NCBI RefSeq assembly: GCF_009928685.1
Contig: NZ_WWEO01000043.1
Coordinates: 248,001-312,000, forward strand
Source of the DNA: Mucilaginibacter agri
GTDB taxonomy: Bacteria > Bacteroidota > Bacteroidia > Sphingobacteriales > Sphingobacteriaceae
Length of the DNA stretch: 64,000 bases
Direction: 5' to 3'
This document shows, one piece after another, positions 53,769-62,818 of this stretch; the first letter of the stretch is position 1; every line of letters starts with the position of its first letter. The position numbers and the translations under genes were made by a program. The notes beneath the pieces are model-generated. The model did no database searches. It was not told the DNA's origin and was given only the letters and a program-made list of their open reading frames with translations.

Positions 53769-54372
53769 TTTAAAGGATGCCTGGAAAGAAGATTGCCCAG
53801 GCAAAATAAATTCATTGCATGATGCTATAAGTGGTAAAACATCGTCGGCAATTCAACGGGTGCGCCGCAATATGCGCAACGAATTGATCGGTACCATAAT
53901 ATCTTATGCTATAATGGCCGGGTTTTTATTCAGGCACCCGCAGGTGCCGCTATTTTTTAACATAGCCTGCATTATGCTTTTTGCACTCACGGTTTTGCTG
54001 TGTTATTATTTTACCCGTTTCTACATATTTTATAAAGCCATCAGTAGATATGATACCAATCTAAGAGATAGTGCGGGCAAAGCAGCTTACGAGTTAGAAC
54101 TTAACATGGAGTTGTATAAAGCCTTTAATCTATGTACCACACCCCTTGCAGTTGCAGTGGCTTTAGGGATAGTTTGGGGCAAAGGCGCATCCGATTTTTT
54201 GGTAGCAATATTTAGTGTTGGCTTTACACCACTAAGTGCGCTAACCACTTTTGGCTCTATATTGATCTCTTTTCTGGCGACATATTTTTTTATCAATTTG
54301 CATGTTAACCGCACTTATGGAAGACCGCTTAAAGAGTTAAAAGCAATCATGGCCGATTTGCAGGCGGAATAA
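53755..54372 (+). CDS. Membrane protein coupled to the ECF sigma factor (possible anti-sigma factor)
   Basis: 205 residues. The N-terminal cytoplasmic part (about 1-40) starts NIDDLKDAWKEDCPGKINSL, a beginning common to small sigma-linked membrane proteins in Bacteroidota. Four hydrophobic helices follow (about 45-62, 66-86, 125-142, 148-178). It overlaps the sigma factor by 14 bases, so translation is probably coupled. No zinc-anti-sigma motif is seen; the role as anti-sigma is inferred from context only. Confidence 0.75.
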   Translation: MNIDDLKDAWKEDCPGKINSLHDAISGKTSSAIQRVRRNMRNELIGTIISYAIMAGFLFRHPQVPLFFNIACIMLFALTVLLCYYFTRFYIFYKAISRYDTNLRDSAGKAAYELELNMELYKAFNLCTTPLAVAVALGIVWGKGASDFLVAIFSVGFTPLSALTTFGSILISFLATYFFINLHVNRTYGRPLKELKAIMADLQAE

Positions 54373-54405
54373 AAAAGGGGAGCAATCATAAGCTCCCCCG
54401 TCTTT
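54371..54405. terminator. Terminator between convergent genes
   Basis: AAAAAAGGGGAGC-aatcataa-GCTCCCC followed by a T-rich stretch. It serves the sigma-linked gene and perhaps the small lipoprotein gene on the other strand. Confidence 0.75.
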
Positions 54406-54411
54406 CAATAG

Positions 54412-54735
54412 TTAAATTACAGGTCTGTGCCCGGGGCGTGCCAATTCCCATCGCTCCAGTTTATCGTTGGCAAAATACAGCCAATAGCTTTCCAAGGGAC
54501 CATTGTCGTCAAATTGGGTATATTGTACAACCTCTACCAAGGTGTTGCTGTCGGGGATGCGTTCGGCCTGTACCGTGTTGTAAGGTTTTTTGTGCATAGC
54601 TTTAGTAACATCGGCTTTGCTCATACCGATAGCCAATACTGAGGTGTTTACTTTAGATACAAGATCTACTTGTTGGTGAATAGCTCCGCACGAAGTTAAT
54701 ACAGCAGCAAATAAAGCCGCCAATAAGGTTTTCAT
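54412..54735 (-). CDS. Small lipoprotein, BamE/SmpA-like
   Basis: 107 residues from ATG 54735 (a second ATG at 54747 gives 111). Lipobox VLTSC puts the lipid Cys near residue 16. The mature domain has the pattern seen in BamE/SmpA-like small lipoproteins: IGMSKADVTKAMHKKPYNTV, a loop, then strands ending ESYWLYFANDKLERWELARP. BamE supports outer-membrane protein assembly, but many proteins share this small fold, so the functional call is open. Confidence 0.78.
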   Translation of the reverse strand: MKTLLAALFAAVLTSCGAIHQQVDLVSKVNTSVLAIGMSKADVTKAMHKKPYNTVQAERIPDSNTLVEVVQYTQFDDNGPLESYWLYFANDKLERWELARPGHRPVI

Positions 54736-54866
54736 AGGTTTAGTCATGGTTGAAAAGTGTTATAAAGTTTATAATACTATGATGACTAAGCGATACAAAG
54801 GTTTAGTATGTTGGTGGTATTTTATTGTGCAGAAAATGAGACGGTTGGCGTTACATAAATAAAAAA

Positions 54867-54950
54867 GCGTCATTGCGAGGTACGAAGCAATCACGAACTA
54901 TACAGAGCGGCTCTGCTTATCGGGGATTGCTTCGTACCTCGCAATGACGC
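54867..54950. repeat. Perfect GCGTCATTGCGAGG inverted repeat
   Basis: A 26-bp left arm (54867-54892, beginning GCGTCATTGCGAGGTACGAA) and its exact reverse complement (54925-54950) are separated by 32 bases containing a smaller hairpin (AGAGC/GCTCT). It is the best-preserved member of the GTCATTGCGAG family in the window. Confidence 0.92.
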
Positions 54951-54961
54951 GTAGAGAGGAA

Positions 54962-54988
54962 AGTCTTGTCTCTCGATTCTCGACGCTA
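54962..54988. repeat. Solo CTCTCGATTCTCGAC repeat
   Basis: GTCTTGTCTCTCGATTCTCGAC lies just before the pgi stop codon and matches the terminal repeat words of 10544-10580. Confidence 0.5.
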
Positions 54989-54993
54989 TGAAA

Positions 54994-56655
<1,662 letters not shown>

Positions 56656-56656
56656 T

Positions 56657-56664
56657 CAAAAATA
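56657..56664 (-). promoter_or_regulatory. TAnnTTTG box of pgi
   Basis: TATTTTTG on the minus strand, 16 bases before the pgi ATG. Confidence 0.45.
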
Positions 56665-56861
56665 GCAGTAAATGTTTAAAGCAGTATTTAAAATAAATCT
56701 GTTTTTTGGTTAGATAACGCCAAATACCGCAAGTTGTGCTGCGCGGAAATCATTTCAATGCAATTATTTTTTCCAATCCGTTTTCAGTGATACAAAGCCG
56801 ATAAAAAGGCGCGACATTTAGTTCTGTACGCGTAAATAATTTATCTTAAAAATTTAATATT

Positions 56862-57296
56862 ATGTTCGAGAAATTATTCCTGCTTGTAAAAAGTAATGCC
56901 GGCAACGCCGTGATCAACAACCCGGATATTCCGGCCGAAAAAAGCGAAGCAATTATGAATGATGCTTCAAGTTCTATTATAGAGGTATTAAAAGGCCAGC
57001 TGGAAAGCGGCCGACTTAAAGACCTGGTGAAAATGTTTCAGTTTCCAGATATTAAAAATAGCGCTATGGTAACCAGTATCGTAAACCGGTTTGCCAATAA
57101 GCTTAACAAGTTTTATAGTATAGATCCTAAGGCTGCCCTAATTGCCGCAACGGCACTGATTATGCCCGTAATGCAGCAAATGGTAGAGCAATCTAACGGC
57201 GATAAAAACAGCGAGTTTGCGGTACAAAACTTTATATCGAAACTTAGCGGAGGCGCCGATCTCACCATGCTGGTGAACAACTACCTTGCTGCGTAA
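56862..57296 (+). CDS. Conserved-looking small helical protein, function unknown
   Basis: 144 residues, all-helical by pattern. No signal peptide; one mildly hydrophobic stretch (AALIAATALIMPVMQQMVEQ) near 100-118 is possibly amphipathic rather than membrane-spanning. Periodic hydrophobic residues (SSIIEVLKGQLESGRLKDLV) recall DUF937-like or bacterial protein-surface repeats, but no motif supports a name. It stands alone between pgi (divergent) and a terminator followed by prfB. Confidence 0.72.
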   Translation: MFEKLFLLVKSNAGNAVINNPDIPAEKSEAIMNDASSSIIEVLKGQLESGRLKDLVKMFQFPDIKNSAMVTSIVNRFANKLNKFYSIDPKAALIAATALIMPVMQQMVEQSNGDKNSEFAVQNFISKLSGGADLTMLVNNYLAA

Positions 57297-57323
57297 GTAG
57301 CCGGGGTGCCGAAACATAATATT

Positions 57324-57356
57324 AAAAAGGCTTGCTAATTCTAGCAGGCCTTTTTT
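57324..57356 (+). terminator. Terminator before prfB
   Basis: AAAAAGGCtTGCTA-attc-TAGCAgGCCTTTTTT: stem with a T tract, ending the unknown small gene. Confidence 0.88.
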
Positions 57357-57381
57357 GTGAGAATGCTGACCGAGTATTTTA

Positions 57382-57389
57382 TATCTTTG
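57382..57389 (+). promoter_or_regulatory. TAnnTTTG box abutting the prfB start
   Basis: TATCTTTG ends 5 bases before the prfB ATG (57395). The predicted transcript has almost no leader. Confidence 0.5.
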
Positions 57390-57394
57390 CTACT

Positions 57395-58487
57395 ATGACT
57401 AAAGAACAGATCCAGGATTTGAGGGATAGAACAGCTTCCCTGAGGAGGCATCTTTGACATCGATAAAAAGCTGACCGAACTGCAAGCTGAGCAGGAAATA
57501 ACCATAGGCCCACATTTTTGGGACCATCCAAAAGAAGCTGAAAAAGTACTCGCTTCTATCAAAGCCAAAAAAGTATGGACGGACGCCTATCAACGTGTAG
57601 CTTCTACGGTTGATGATACAGGTGTACTGTTTGAATTTTACCAGGGTGGCGATGCTACCGAAGCCGAAATGAAAGAGCAGTTTGACCTGGCTACCAAAGC
57701 CATGGAAGAGCTGGAGTTTAAGAATATGCTCTCGGCCGAAGAAGACCAGCTGAATGCCGTTCTACAGATTACAGCGGGTGCAGGTGGTACCGAAAGTTGC
57801 GACTGGGCCGGTATGCTGATGCGGATGTACATTATGTGGGGCGAGAAGAATGGCTACAAAGTAACCGAGCAAGATTACCAGGAAGGCGACGTGGCCGGTG
57901 TTAAAACCGTTACCCTGCAACTGGAGGGCGAGTTTGCGTACGGGTATCTTAAAGGCGAGAATGGTGTACACCGCCTGGTGCGCGTATCGCCGTTTGATGC
58001 TAATGCGAAACGCCATACATCATTTGCCTCGGTATATGTATATCCATTGGTGGACGATACTATTGAAATAGACATTAACCCCGCCGATGTGGAGTTTGAA
58101 ACATTCCGCTCGGGTGGTGCCGGTGGGCAAAACGTAAACAAGGTAGAAACTGCCGTACGTTTATATCACAAACCTTCGGGTATTATTATCAAAAACCAGG
58201 AGTCGCGCTCGCAATTGCAGAATAAGGAAAACGCCATGCGTTTACTAAAATCGCAGTTGTATGAAATTGAAATGCGCAAGCGTATGGAAACAACCAACGC
58301 CATTGAGGGTAACAAGAAAAAGATAGAGTGGGGGTCGCAGATCCGCAACTACGTGCTGCACCCTTATAAGCTGGTAAAAGACCTGCGCACCGATTATGAA
58401 ACATCAAACGCCCAGGCAGTGCTCGACGGCGAGCTCGACGAGTTCCTGAAAGCTTACCTGATGGAGTTTGGCGGAGATAAAGGATAA
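57395..58487 (+). CDS. prfB: Peptide chain release factor 2 with programmed +1 frameshift
   Basis: Translation starts at ATG 57395 and runs 20 codons to CTT-TGA (TGA at 57455-57457). A +1 shift at CTT puts the ribosome on GAC (57456), and the frame stays open to 58487, giving 363 residues. The site AGGAGG-cat-CTT-TGA-C is the classic autoregulatory signal: an internal Shine-Dalgarno-like AGGAGG 3 bases before CTT, and a stop read by RF2 itself. The protein has the UGA-specific SPF motif ([11 protein letters not shown]) and the GGQ loop ([20 protein letters not shown]). A frame beginning at ATG 57669 would lack the N-terminal domain and is not the real start. Confidence 0.97.
57441..57458 (+). 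promoter_or_regulatory. RF2 programmed frameshift site
   Basis: TGAGGAGGCATCTTTGAC: AGGAGG stimulator, CTT slippery codon, TGA stop and C context. It senses low RF2 levels and then allows +1 slippage. Confidence 0.95.
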
Positions 58488-58526
58488 TAATTCGTTTCTC
58501 CGTTATTGGTTAATATTTAAAAGGTT

Positions 58527-58795
58527 GTGAACAGAACAGCTCAAATAACATCAGCTTTTTATGTGGTGATTTTATTAGCGCTTGTATCATGTTTCGCTGT
58601 ACAAGGCATTCTCAACTAAGGGTAATCGCTGTTTGTTGCCTTGTTATAATTGGGGGTATATTTTCATCAATATTGACGTTAATATATGCTTTTAAAAGTT
58701 TGATAGGTCATGGAGGTAAAGCGATGCTCTTAATAAATAGCATCGCTTGCTTTATATTTTGGATAGGGGTATTTATTTTCTTTAAAACTGTTTAG
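58527..58795 (+). pseudogene. Frameshifted first copy of a small membrane protein family
   Basis: From GTG 58527 the frame encodes VNRTAQITSAFYVVILLALV and stops after 30 residues (TAA 58617-58619). This matches the N-terminus of the two intact paralogues downstream (MNRKAW..., MNSKAW...). A different frame, open from ATG 58589 to 58795, encodes the rest: a hydrophobic helix, then GHGGKAMLLINSIAC, which matches GK...LLIINL and GKVNILINLIA of the paralogues. Joined, the two parts have the family length (about 88). The simplest reading is an indel near 58590-58615. A separate 68-residue protein from ATG 58589 cannot be excluded. Confidence 0.6.
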
Positions 58796-58851
58796 AAGTA
58801 CTGATTTGCAATTCAATATAGTGTGAGAAAATCTTTGGCGCTTTAAAGAAT

Positions 58852-59121
58852 ATGAATAGAAAGGCTTGGCAATTATTGGGCTTGTATTTGTTTTTACTTG
58901 GAGTTATTGCTTTCTTCAATCATTCACCAGCCTTTAAAAGTGGCCCATGTTCGCCTAATCTTGATTTTCTATCAAGCTTTTTATTCGGGCCGTTGGCAAT
59001 GGTATTATTAGTTGTCAGCATAAATAGCTTTAGAACCAAAAGGATGGGTAAAGTAAATATCTTAATAAACCTAATAGCGTTGTTAGGTTGGGGTAGTTTT
59101 CTGATTTATAATTCTATTTAA
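58852..59121 (+). CDS. Small membrane protein (triplicated family, copy 2)
   Basis: 89 residues with about three hydrophobic helices (8-23, 39-58, 68-86). It begins NRKAWQLLGLYLFLLGVIAF, has a PCSPN turn and ends with KRMGKVNILINLIALLGWG. Copies 1 and 3 share this plan, so the three arose by tandem duplication. AT-rich relative to prfB. No known function; no link to the neighbours can be shown. Confidence 0.7.
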   Translation: MNRKAWQLLGLYLFLLGVIAFFNHSPAFKSGPCSPNLDFLSSFLFGPLAMVLLVVSINSFRTKRMGKVNILINLIALLGWGSFLIYNSI

Positions 59122-59149
59122 CATCAAAATATTAACAGCTTTATAAGGC

Positions 59150-59401
59150 ATGAATAGTAAAGCCTGGCTTTTAACGGCGTTTTACATAGTGCTTGGGATA
59201 TTGATAATATTGTCTCCCATGACCGATGGACCTTGTAATCCAGGAATAGGAATGCTTTTCTTCTTTGTTTTTTTCTTAGTGTCTCTCACAATGCTGTGCA
59301 TTAGTATTTATAATGTGAGCTATAAGCAAAAGGGTAAAGCATTGCTGATTATTAACCTGTGTGCGATAACATTTTGTATTCTTACTTTGTTTCTACGCTG
59401 A
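59150..59401 (+). CDS. Small membrane protein (triplicated family, copy 3)
   Basis: 83 residues, three hydrophobic segments. NSKAWLLTAFYIVLGILIIL at the start, GPCNPG turn, then KQKGKALLIINLCAITFCI. Same plan as copy 2, 28 bases downstream of it. Function unknown. The Gly-Pro-Cys turn and the GKA/V-x-LLIIN motif are the only features held by all intact members. Confidence 0.7.
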   Translation: MNSKAWLLTAFYIVLGILIILSPMTDGPCNPGIGMLFFFVFFLVSLTMLCISIYNVSYKQKGKALLIINLCAITFCILTLFLR

Positions 59402-59433
59402 TATTTACCACATTTAGCCTAAGCAATCTTACA

Positions 59434-60351
59434 ATGAAAAAACTACTTGCCGCGCTCATGTTATTATCCGCTGCCACAACTTTCGCCTACGCCCAACGGG
59501 CAGAGCCTATCGCCTTATATCCGAACGGTGTGCCTAACAGCAAACCGGCACCCGGTGTTTACCGGGAAAAGCTCGATACGGCAAGTATGTGGGTAACCCT
59601 GGTAACTAATCCGCAGCTAACTCCGTTTTTCCCGGCTAAGGGCACTGCCAATGGCACTGCTGTTGTAATTTGTCCAGGTGGTGGCTATGCGGGTTTGGCT
59701 ATAGATAAGGAAGGCTACAAAGTTGCAGAGAAGTTTAATCAACTTGGCATCACTGCTTTCGTGCTTAAAAACCGATTGCCAAGCGATTATATAATGGTTG
59801 ATAAAACTATTGGCCCATTGCAGGATGCCCAACGCGCCATACAAATGGTAAGGCAAAATGCGGCTAAGTGGGGGATCGATCCTTCAAAAGTGGGTATTAT
59901 GGGTTTTTCTGCAGGGGGGCATTTAGCCTCTACCGAACTTACTCACTATGCAAAGGCAGTAATTGCCAACCCGGATAATATCAGCCTCCGTCCCGATTTT
60001 GCGATGTTGATTTACCCTGTAATTACCATGGGCCCACTTACGCATCAGGGTTCGCGCGATAACCTCTTGGGTACAACGCCACCGCAAGAACTTACCGACC
60101 TGTATTCCAACGAAAAGCAGGTAACTAAGGATACCCCGCCAACCTTCATCATCCACGCAGAAGACGATGACGTAGTGCCGATCCAAAATACCCTGATGTT
60201 TTACGACGCGCTACAGAAAGCAGGCGTTAAAGCCGAAATGCACGTTTACCAAAGCGGTGGCCATGGCTTCGGGCTCCACAACCCTCGCTCGCACGAAGAT
60301 TGGTTTGTAAGCCTAACCGGCTGGCTACAGGCTAATGGATGGGCTAAATAA
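59434..60351 (+). CDS. Exported alpha/beta hydrolase (acetyl-xylan-esterase-like)
   Basis: 305 residues from ATG 59434; an open frame from 59359 would overlap the previous gene and bury the signal peptide. The signal peptide ends near AYAQ|R. Hydrolase blocks: VVICPGGGYAGLAIDKEGY (oxyanion region), KVGIMGFSAGGHLAST with the nucleophile Ser, HAEDDDVVPIQN with the Asp, and QSGGHGFGLHNPRSH with the His. This is the Axe/BD-FAE-like esterase group acting on acyl esters of plant polysaccharides; the exact substrate is unknown. Confidence 0.92.
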   Translation: MKKLLAALMLLSAATTFAYAQRAEPIALYPNGVPNSKPAPGVYREKLDTASMWVTLVTNPQLTPFFPAKGTANGTAVVICPGGGYAGLAIDKEGYKVAEKFNQLGITAFVLKNRLPSDYIMVDKTIGPLQDAQRAIQMVRQNAAKWGIDPSKVGIMGFSAGGHLASTELTHYAKAVIANPDNISLRPDFAMLIYPVITMGPLTHQGSRDNLLGTTPPQELTDLYSNEKQVTKDTPPTFIIHAEDDDVVPIQNTLMFYDALQKAGVKAEMHVYQSGGHGFGLHNPRSHEDWFVSLTGWLQANGWAK

Positions 60352-60353
60352 AA

Positions 60354-60378
60354 GAGTCAGGAATCGAGAATTAGGACA
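60354..60378. repeat. Solo GAGTCAGGAATCGAGAATT repeat
   Basis: AGAGTCAGGAATCGAGAATTAGGAC directly after the esterase stop; matches the left terminal repeat words of 10100-10135. Confidence 0.55.
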
Positions 60379-60400
60379 AAATAGTACTTCATTTAATTTT

Positions 60401-60476
60401 GTCATTTCGACGATAGGAGAAATCTTCTGCTTAATACTTTAACGATGTACAAGATTTCTCCTATCGTCGAAATGAC
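60401..60476. repeat. Perfect GTCATTTCGACG inverted repeat
   Basis: A 26-bp left arm (60401-60426, beginning GTCATTTCGACGATAGGA) and its exact reverse complement (60451-60476) flank a 24-base loop. Different inner sequence from the GTCATTGCGAG family but the same GTCATT ends. Confidence 0.92.
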
Positions 60477-60532
60477 AACAGCATTTACGAATGCACGAAA
60501 CTCACTAATTCACTCCCTCTTTCAGTCAATCA

Positions 60533-61402
60533 TTATTCCAACACAATCTCCAGCAACTCATTCAACTCATTAACCTTATCGGTAGATCCTAAGGCCTCAT
60601 AGGAGCTGATGAGGTTGCGTAATATGCGGCGAACAATGTCAGCGTTAGAGCAGGGTTCGTAGAACTGCTTGTCGGGGGTAACACCTAACTGTTTCAAAAA
60701 CATGTCAACATCGCGGCGGCCAAACACCAAGCCCTTGTTAAAGGCGTTAATGTAAAACAGGATGCCGCTTTCAAACTCGCTTTCTTTACTTTCGTCGAGG
60801 TAGGCCAGTATAAAGTGCTGGGGCAGGTTTACACCATAAACGGGGATGTCGAGTTTTTGGGCAACGATAGAATAGATAATAGCCAATGAGATCTGGTTCC
60901 CTTTGTGCGATTCGAGCACCTGGCTCAGATAGCTGTTCTGCGGATCCTGGTGGCTGGTTGTATTGCCGCTAAAGCCATGGATGTTATAAAATATATGGTT
61001 TATCAGCCTGATCTGTTCTACGGGGCTGCCTTCGTGCTGCATTTGTATCCAGATATCACGTTTGATGTCTTCGATCTGATTAATGATCTTTTGATCGTCG
61101 AGATCGGGATACTGGTATTTGTTAACAATAAGGGCTCCTTGTAAAAGATCGAAACTGCCTCCATGATACCAAAGTTTCAAATCGTTTTTTACCATGTTGA
61201 ACTGGATCTCGTGTACCAGGTTGGCTATTCGTTCCTGTAGGATAGGATCAAAAGCTTCTTCAAAAGCCGATTCGAGGTATGAGATGGCAACATCGCCGTA
61301 TTCAAATAATTTATCGTGTACATGGTCGAATATTTCCCTGTCAGGGTCGTCCAGTAATTTTATGAGTGAGTTTATTTCTGAAGGGTTAATCATTGATGAC
61401 AT
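60533..61402 (-). CDS. SirB1-like transglutaminase-fold protein
   Basis: 289 residues from ATG 61402 (ATG 61393 is possible too). A helical N-terminal part (SLIKLLDDPDREIFDHVHDK, HEAT-like) leads to the SirB1/transglutaminase-like region: NSYLSQVLESHKGNQISLAI, then YSIVAQKLDIPVYGVNLPQH and FILAYLD. The Cys of a true transglutaminase is not present at GNQISL, as in other SirB1 members, which are not thought to be active. The C-terminal helices follow. Function unknown. It is divergent from a methyltransferase gene with only 31 bases between start codons. Confidence 0.88.
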   Translation of the reverse strand: MSSMINPSEINSLIKLLDDPDREIFDHVHDKLFEYGDVAISYLESAFEEAFDPILQERIANLVHEIQFNMVKNDLKLWYHGGSFDLLQGALIVNKYQYPDLDDQKIINQIEDIKRDIWIQMQHEGSPVEQIRLINHIFYNIHGFSGNTTSHQDPQNSYLSQVLESHKGNQISLAIIYSIVAQKLDIPVYGVNLPQHFILAYLDESKESEFESGILFYINAFNKGLVFGRRDVDMFLKQLGVTPDKQFYEPCSNADIVRRILRNLISSYEALGSTDKVNELNELLEIVLE

Positions 61403-61433
61403 AAATATTAATCCTTTGTATAATTTTACAGCC

Positions 61434-62219
61434 ATGTTTAAATGGCAATTCGCTAAAGATTATTTGCTGCACCAGTTCAACGCAAAAACCAGGCATGGGT
61501 TACATTCACCCTTTGTCTACCGGCTGGTAGATGAAGTAATTTACGATTTTAAGGACAAAAAAGTGTATGCCGAAGTCGAAAATTTCAGAAAAAAACTTTT
61601 GGCTGACGATAGTACCATCACCGTAACCGACCTTGGCGCGGGTTCGCACGTTAATAATAACAAGCAAAAAAAGGTACGTCAGATTGCCAAAAACGCGCTT
61701 AAGCCCCGCAAACTTGCACAGTTGCTTTATCGCTTAGCCGCCGATAATAAACCCGATACCATTATAGAATTAGGCACCTGTTTAGGTATCACCTCGCTGT
61801 ATCTGCAATATGCGGCACCGCAGGCAAAGATCTATACTTTAGAAGGTTGCCCCGAAACTGCCGGCGTAGCTCAGCAAGGTTTTAACAATGCAGGCGCTAA
61901 AGACATTACGCTAATTGTCGGTAATTTCAACGATACTCTGCCGGGACTAATTAATGAACTACCCAAACTAGATTTTGTATTTATAGACGGCAACCACCAA
62001 AAGCAAGCCACCCTCGACTATTTCCATTGGGCATTACCTAAAGTTCACGAGAGTTCGATGCTCATCTTCGACGATATTTACTGGAGCGAGGGCATGAAGC
62101 AAGCCTGGGCCGAAATTAAAGCCCACCCAGATGTTACCATTACGGTAGATCTGTTCTGGATAGGATTGGTGTTTTTCAGAAAAGGTAAGCCGAAGGAAGA
62201 TTTTAAGATAAGGTTTTAA
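61434..62219 (+). CDS. Class I SAM-dependent methyltransferase
   Basis: 261 residues from ATG 61434, the Met that begins conserved sequence (FKWQFAKDYLLHQFNAKTRH); an in-frame extension back to 61194 overlaps the divergent gene and is rejected. The SAM-binding core is TIIELGTCLGITSLYLQYAA near residue 115, then YTLEGCPETAGVAQ (motif II acid) and LDFVFIDGNHQKQATLDYFH. The family is O-methyltransferase type 3-like (caffeoyl-CoA/catechol OMT-like core). Substrate unknown. The HGLHSPFVYRLVDEV opening is common in Bacteroidota members. Confidence 0.9.
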   Translation: MFKWQFAKDYLLHQFNAKTRHGLHSPFVYRLVDEVIYDFKDKKVYAEVENFRKKLLADDSTITVTDLGAGSHVNNNKQKKVRQIAKNALKPRKLAQLLYRLAADNKPDTIIELGTCLGITSLYLQYAAPQAKIYTLEGCPETAGVAQQGFNNAGAKDITLIVGNFNDTLPGLINELPKLDFVFIDGNHQKQATLDYFHWALPKVHESSMLIFDDIYWSEGMKQAWAEIKAHPDVTITVDLFWIGLVFFRKGKPKEDFKIRF

Positions 62220-62253
62220 TTTGTCGATTTGTTAATTAGCTAATTTGTCAATG
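62218..62253. repeat. TTTGTCGATTTGTTAATTAG repeat (left arm)
   Basis: Left member of an inverted pair with 62780-62818. The start codon of the enclosed gene (ATG 62251) lies at its inner end. Confidence 0.6.
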
Positions 62254-62772
62254 AAAGCAATTGGAATAGCTTTATTAATTGTAGGTTTTAATTTAAAAGC
62301 ATGTGCTGAGACTAATAATCTTCCACAATGGTTTCTACAATCATTTAGTTCTTTAAAATTAGAGAAGCAATACAAGGTTATTCAACCCTGTAAGCCCGCC
62401 TTTCTTGAAGCTGACTTTAATGGAGATAAACAAAATGATATTGCTGTACAGATAATTGATTTAAAAAGCAAAAAGAGAGGGCTTTTAATTATTAACGGTG
62501 GACAAAATAATTACTTCATTTTCGGTTGTGGAAAAAAGTTTGCCGATGAAACTTTTTCCGATACTAATTGGCTCAATGGTTGGAGAGTATTTAAAAGTAG
62601 ATATGCTTATAAGCCAACCTTTAATACCGATGGAGATATAACAGGTAGCAAAAGAGTAAACCTTAAATTTCCCGCTATTAGTATTTATAGTAGGGAAGAT
62701 GGAGATGAAATTGCAGGTCAATATATTTATTGGAATAACAATAAATATATTTCTACGCACCAAGGGGAGTAG
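62251..62772 (+). CDS. AT-rich exported protein of unknown function, bounded by inverted repeats
   Basis: 173 residues from ATG 62251 (a TTG two codons earlier is less likely). A signal peptide is probable (MKAIGIALLIVGFNLKACAE). The mature part has one FG-GAP-like calcium-loop stretch (FLEADFNGDKQNDIAVQIID), which suggests a beta-propeller blade, then KRGLLIINGGQNNYFIFGCG. Base composition is clearly more AT-rich than the flanking genes. Inverted repeats flank it closely on both sides, so it may have been acquired with them. Confidence 0.7.
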   Translation: MKAIGIALLIVGFNLKACAETNNLPQWFLQSFSSLKLEKQYKVIQPCKPAFLEADFNGDKQNDIAVQIIDLKSKKRGLLIINGGQNNYFIFGCGKKFADETFSDTNWLNGWRVFKSRYAYKPTFNTDGDITGSKRVNLKFPAISIYSREDGDEIAGQYIYWNNNKYISTHQGE

Positions 62773-62779
62773 TTTTCAT

Positions 62780-62818
62780 TTCATTGACAAATCGACAAAT
62801 TGTCTAATTAATAAATTG
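62780..62818. repeat. TTTGTCGATTTGTC repeat (right arm, inverted)
   Basis: TCATTGACAAATCGACAAATTG and the following TCTAATTAATAAATT are the reverse complement of words in the left arm at 62218-62253. It ends at the stop codon of the outer-membrane gene. Confidence 0.6.

Noticed and set aside
57669-58487. Truncated prfB starting at ATG 57669
   Set aside because: The upstream sequence encodes the missing N-terminal domain in frame after a textbook +1 frameshift site at 57455.
61194-61433. N-terminal extension of the methyltransferase
   Set aside because: It overlaps the divergent SirB1-like gene completely and has no family similarity.
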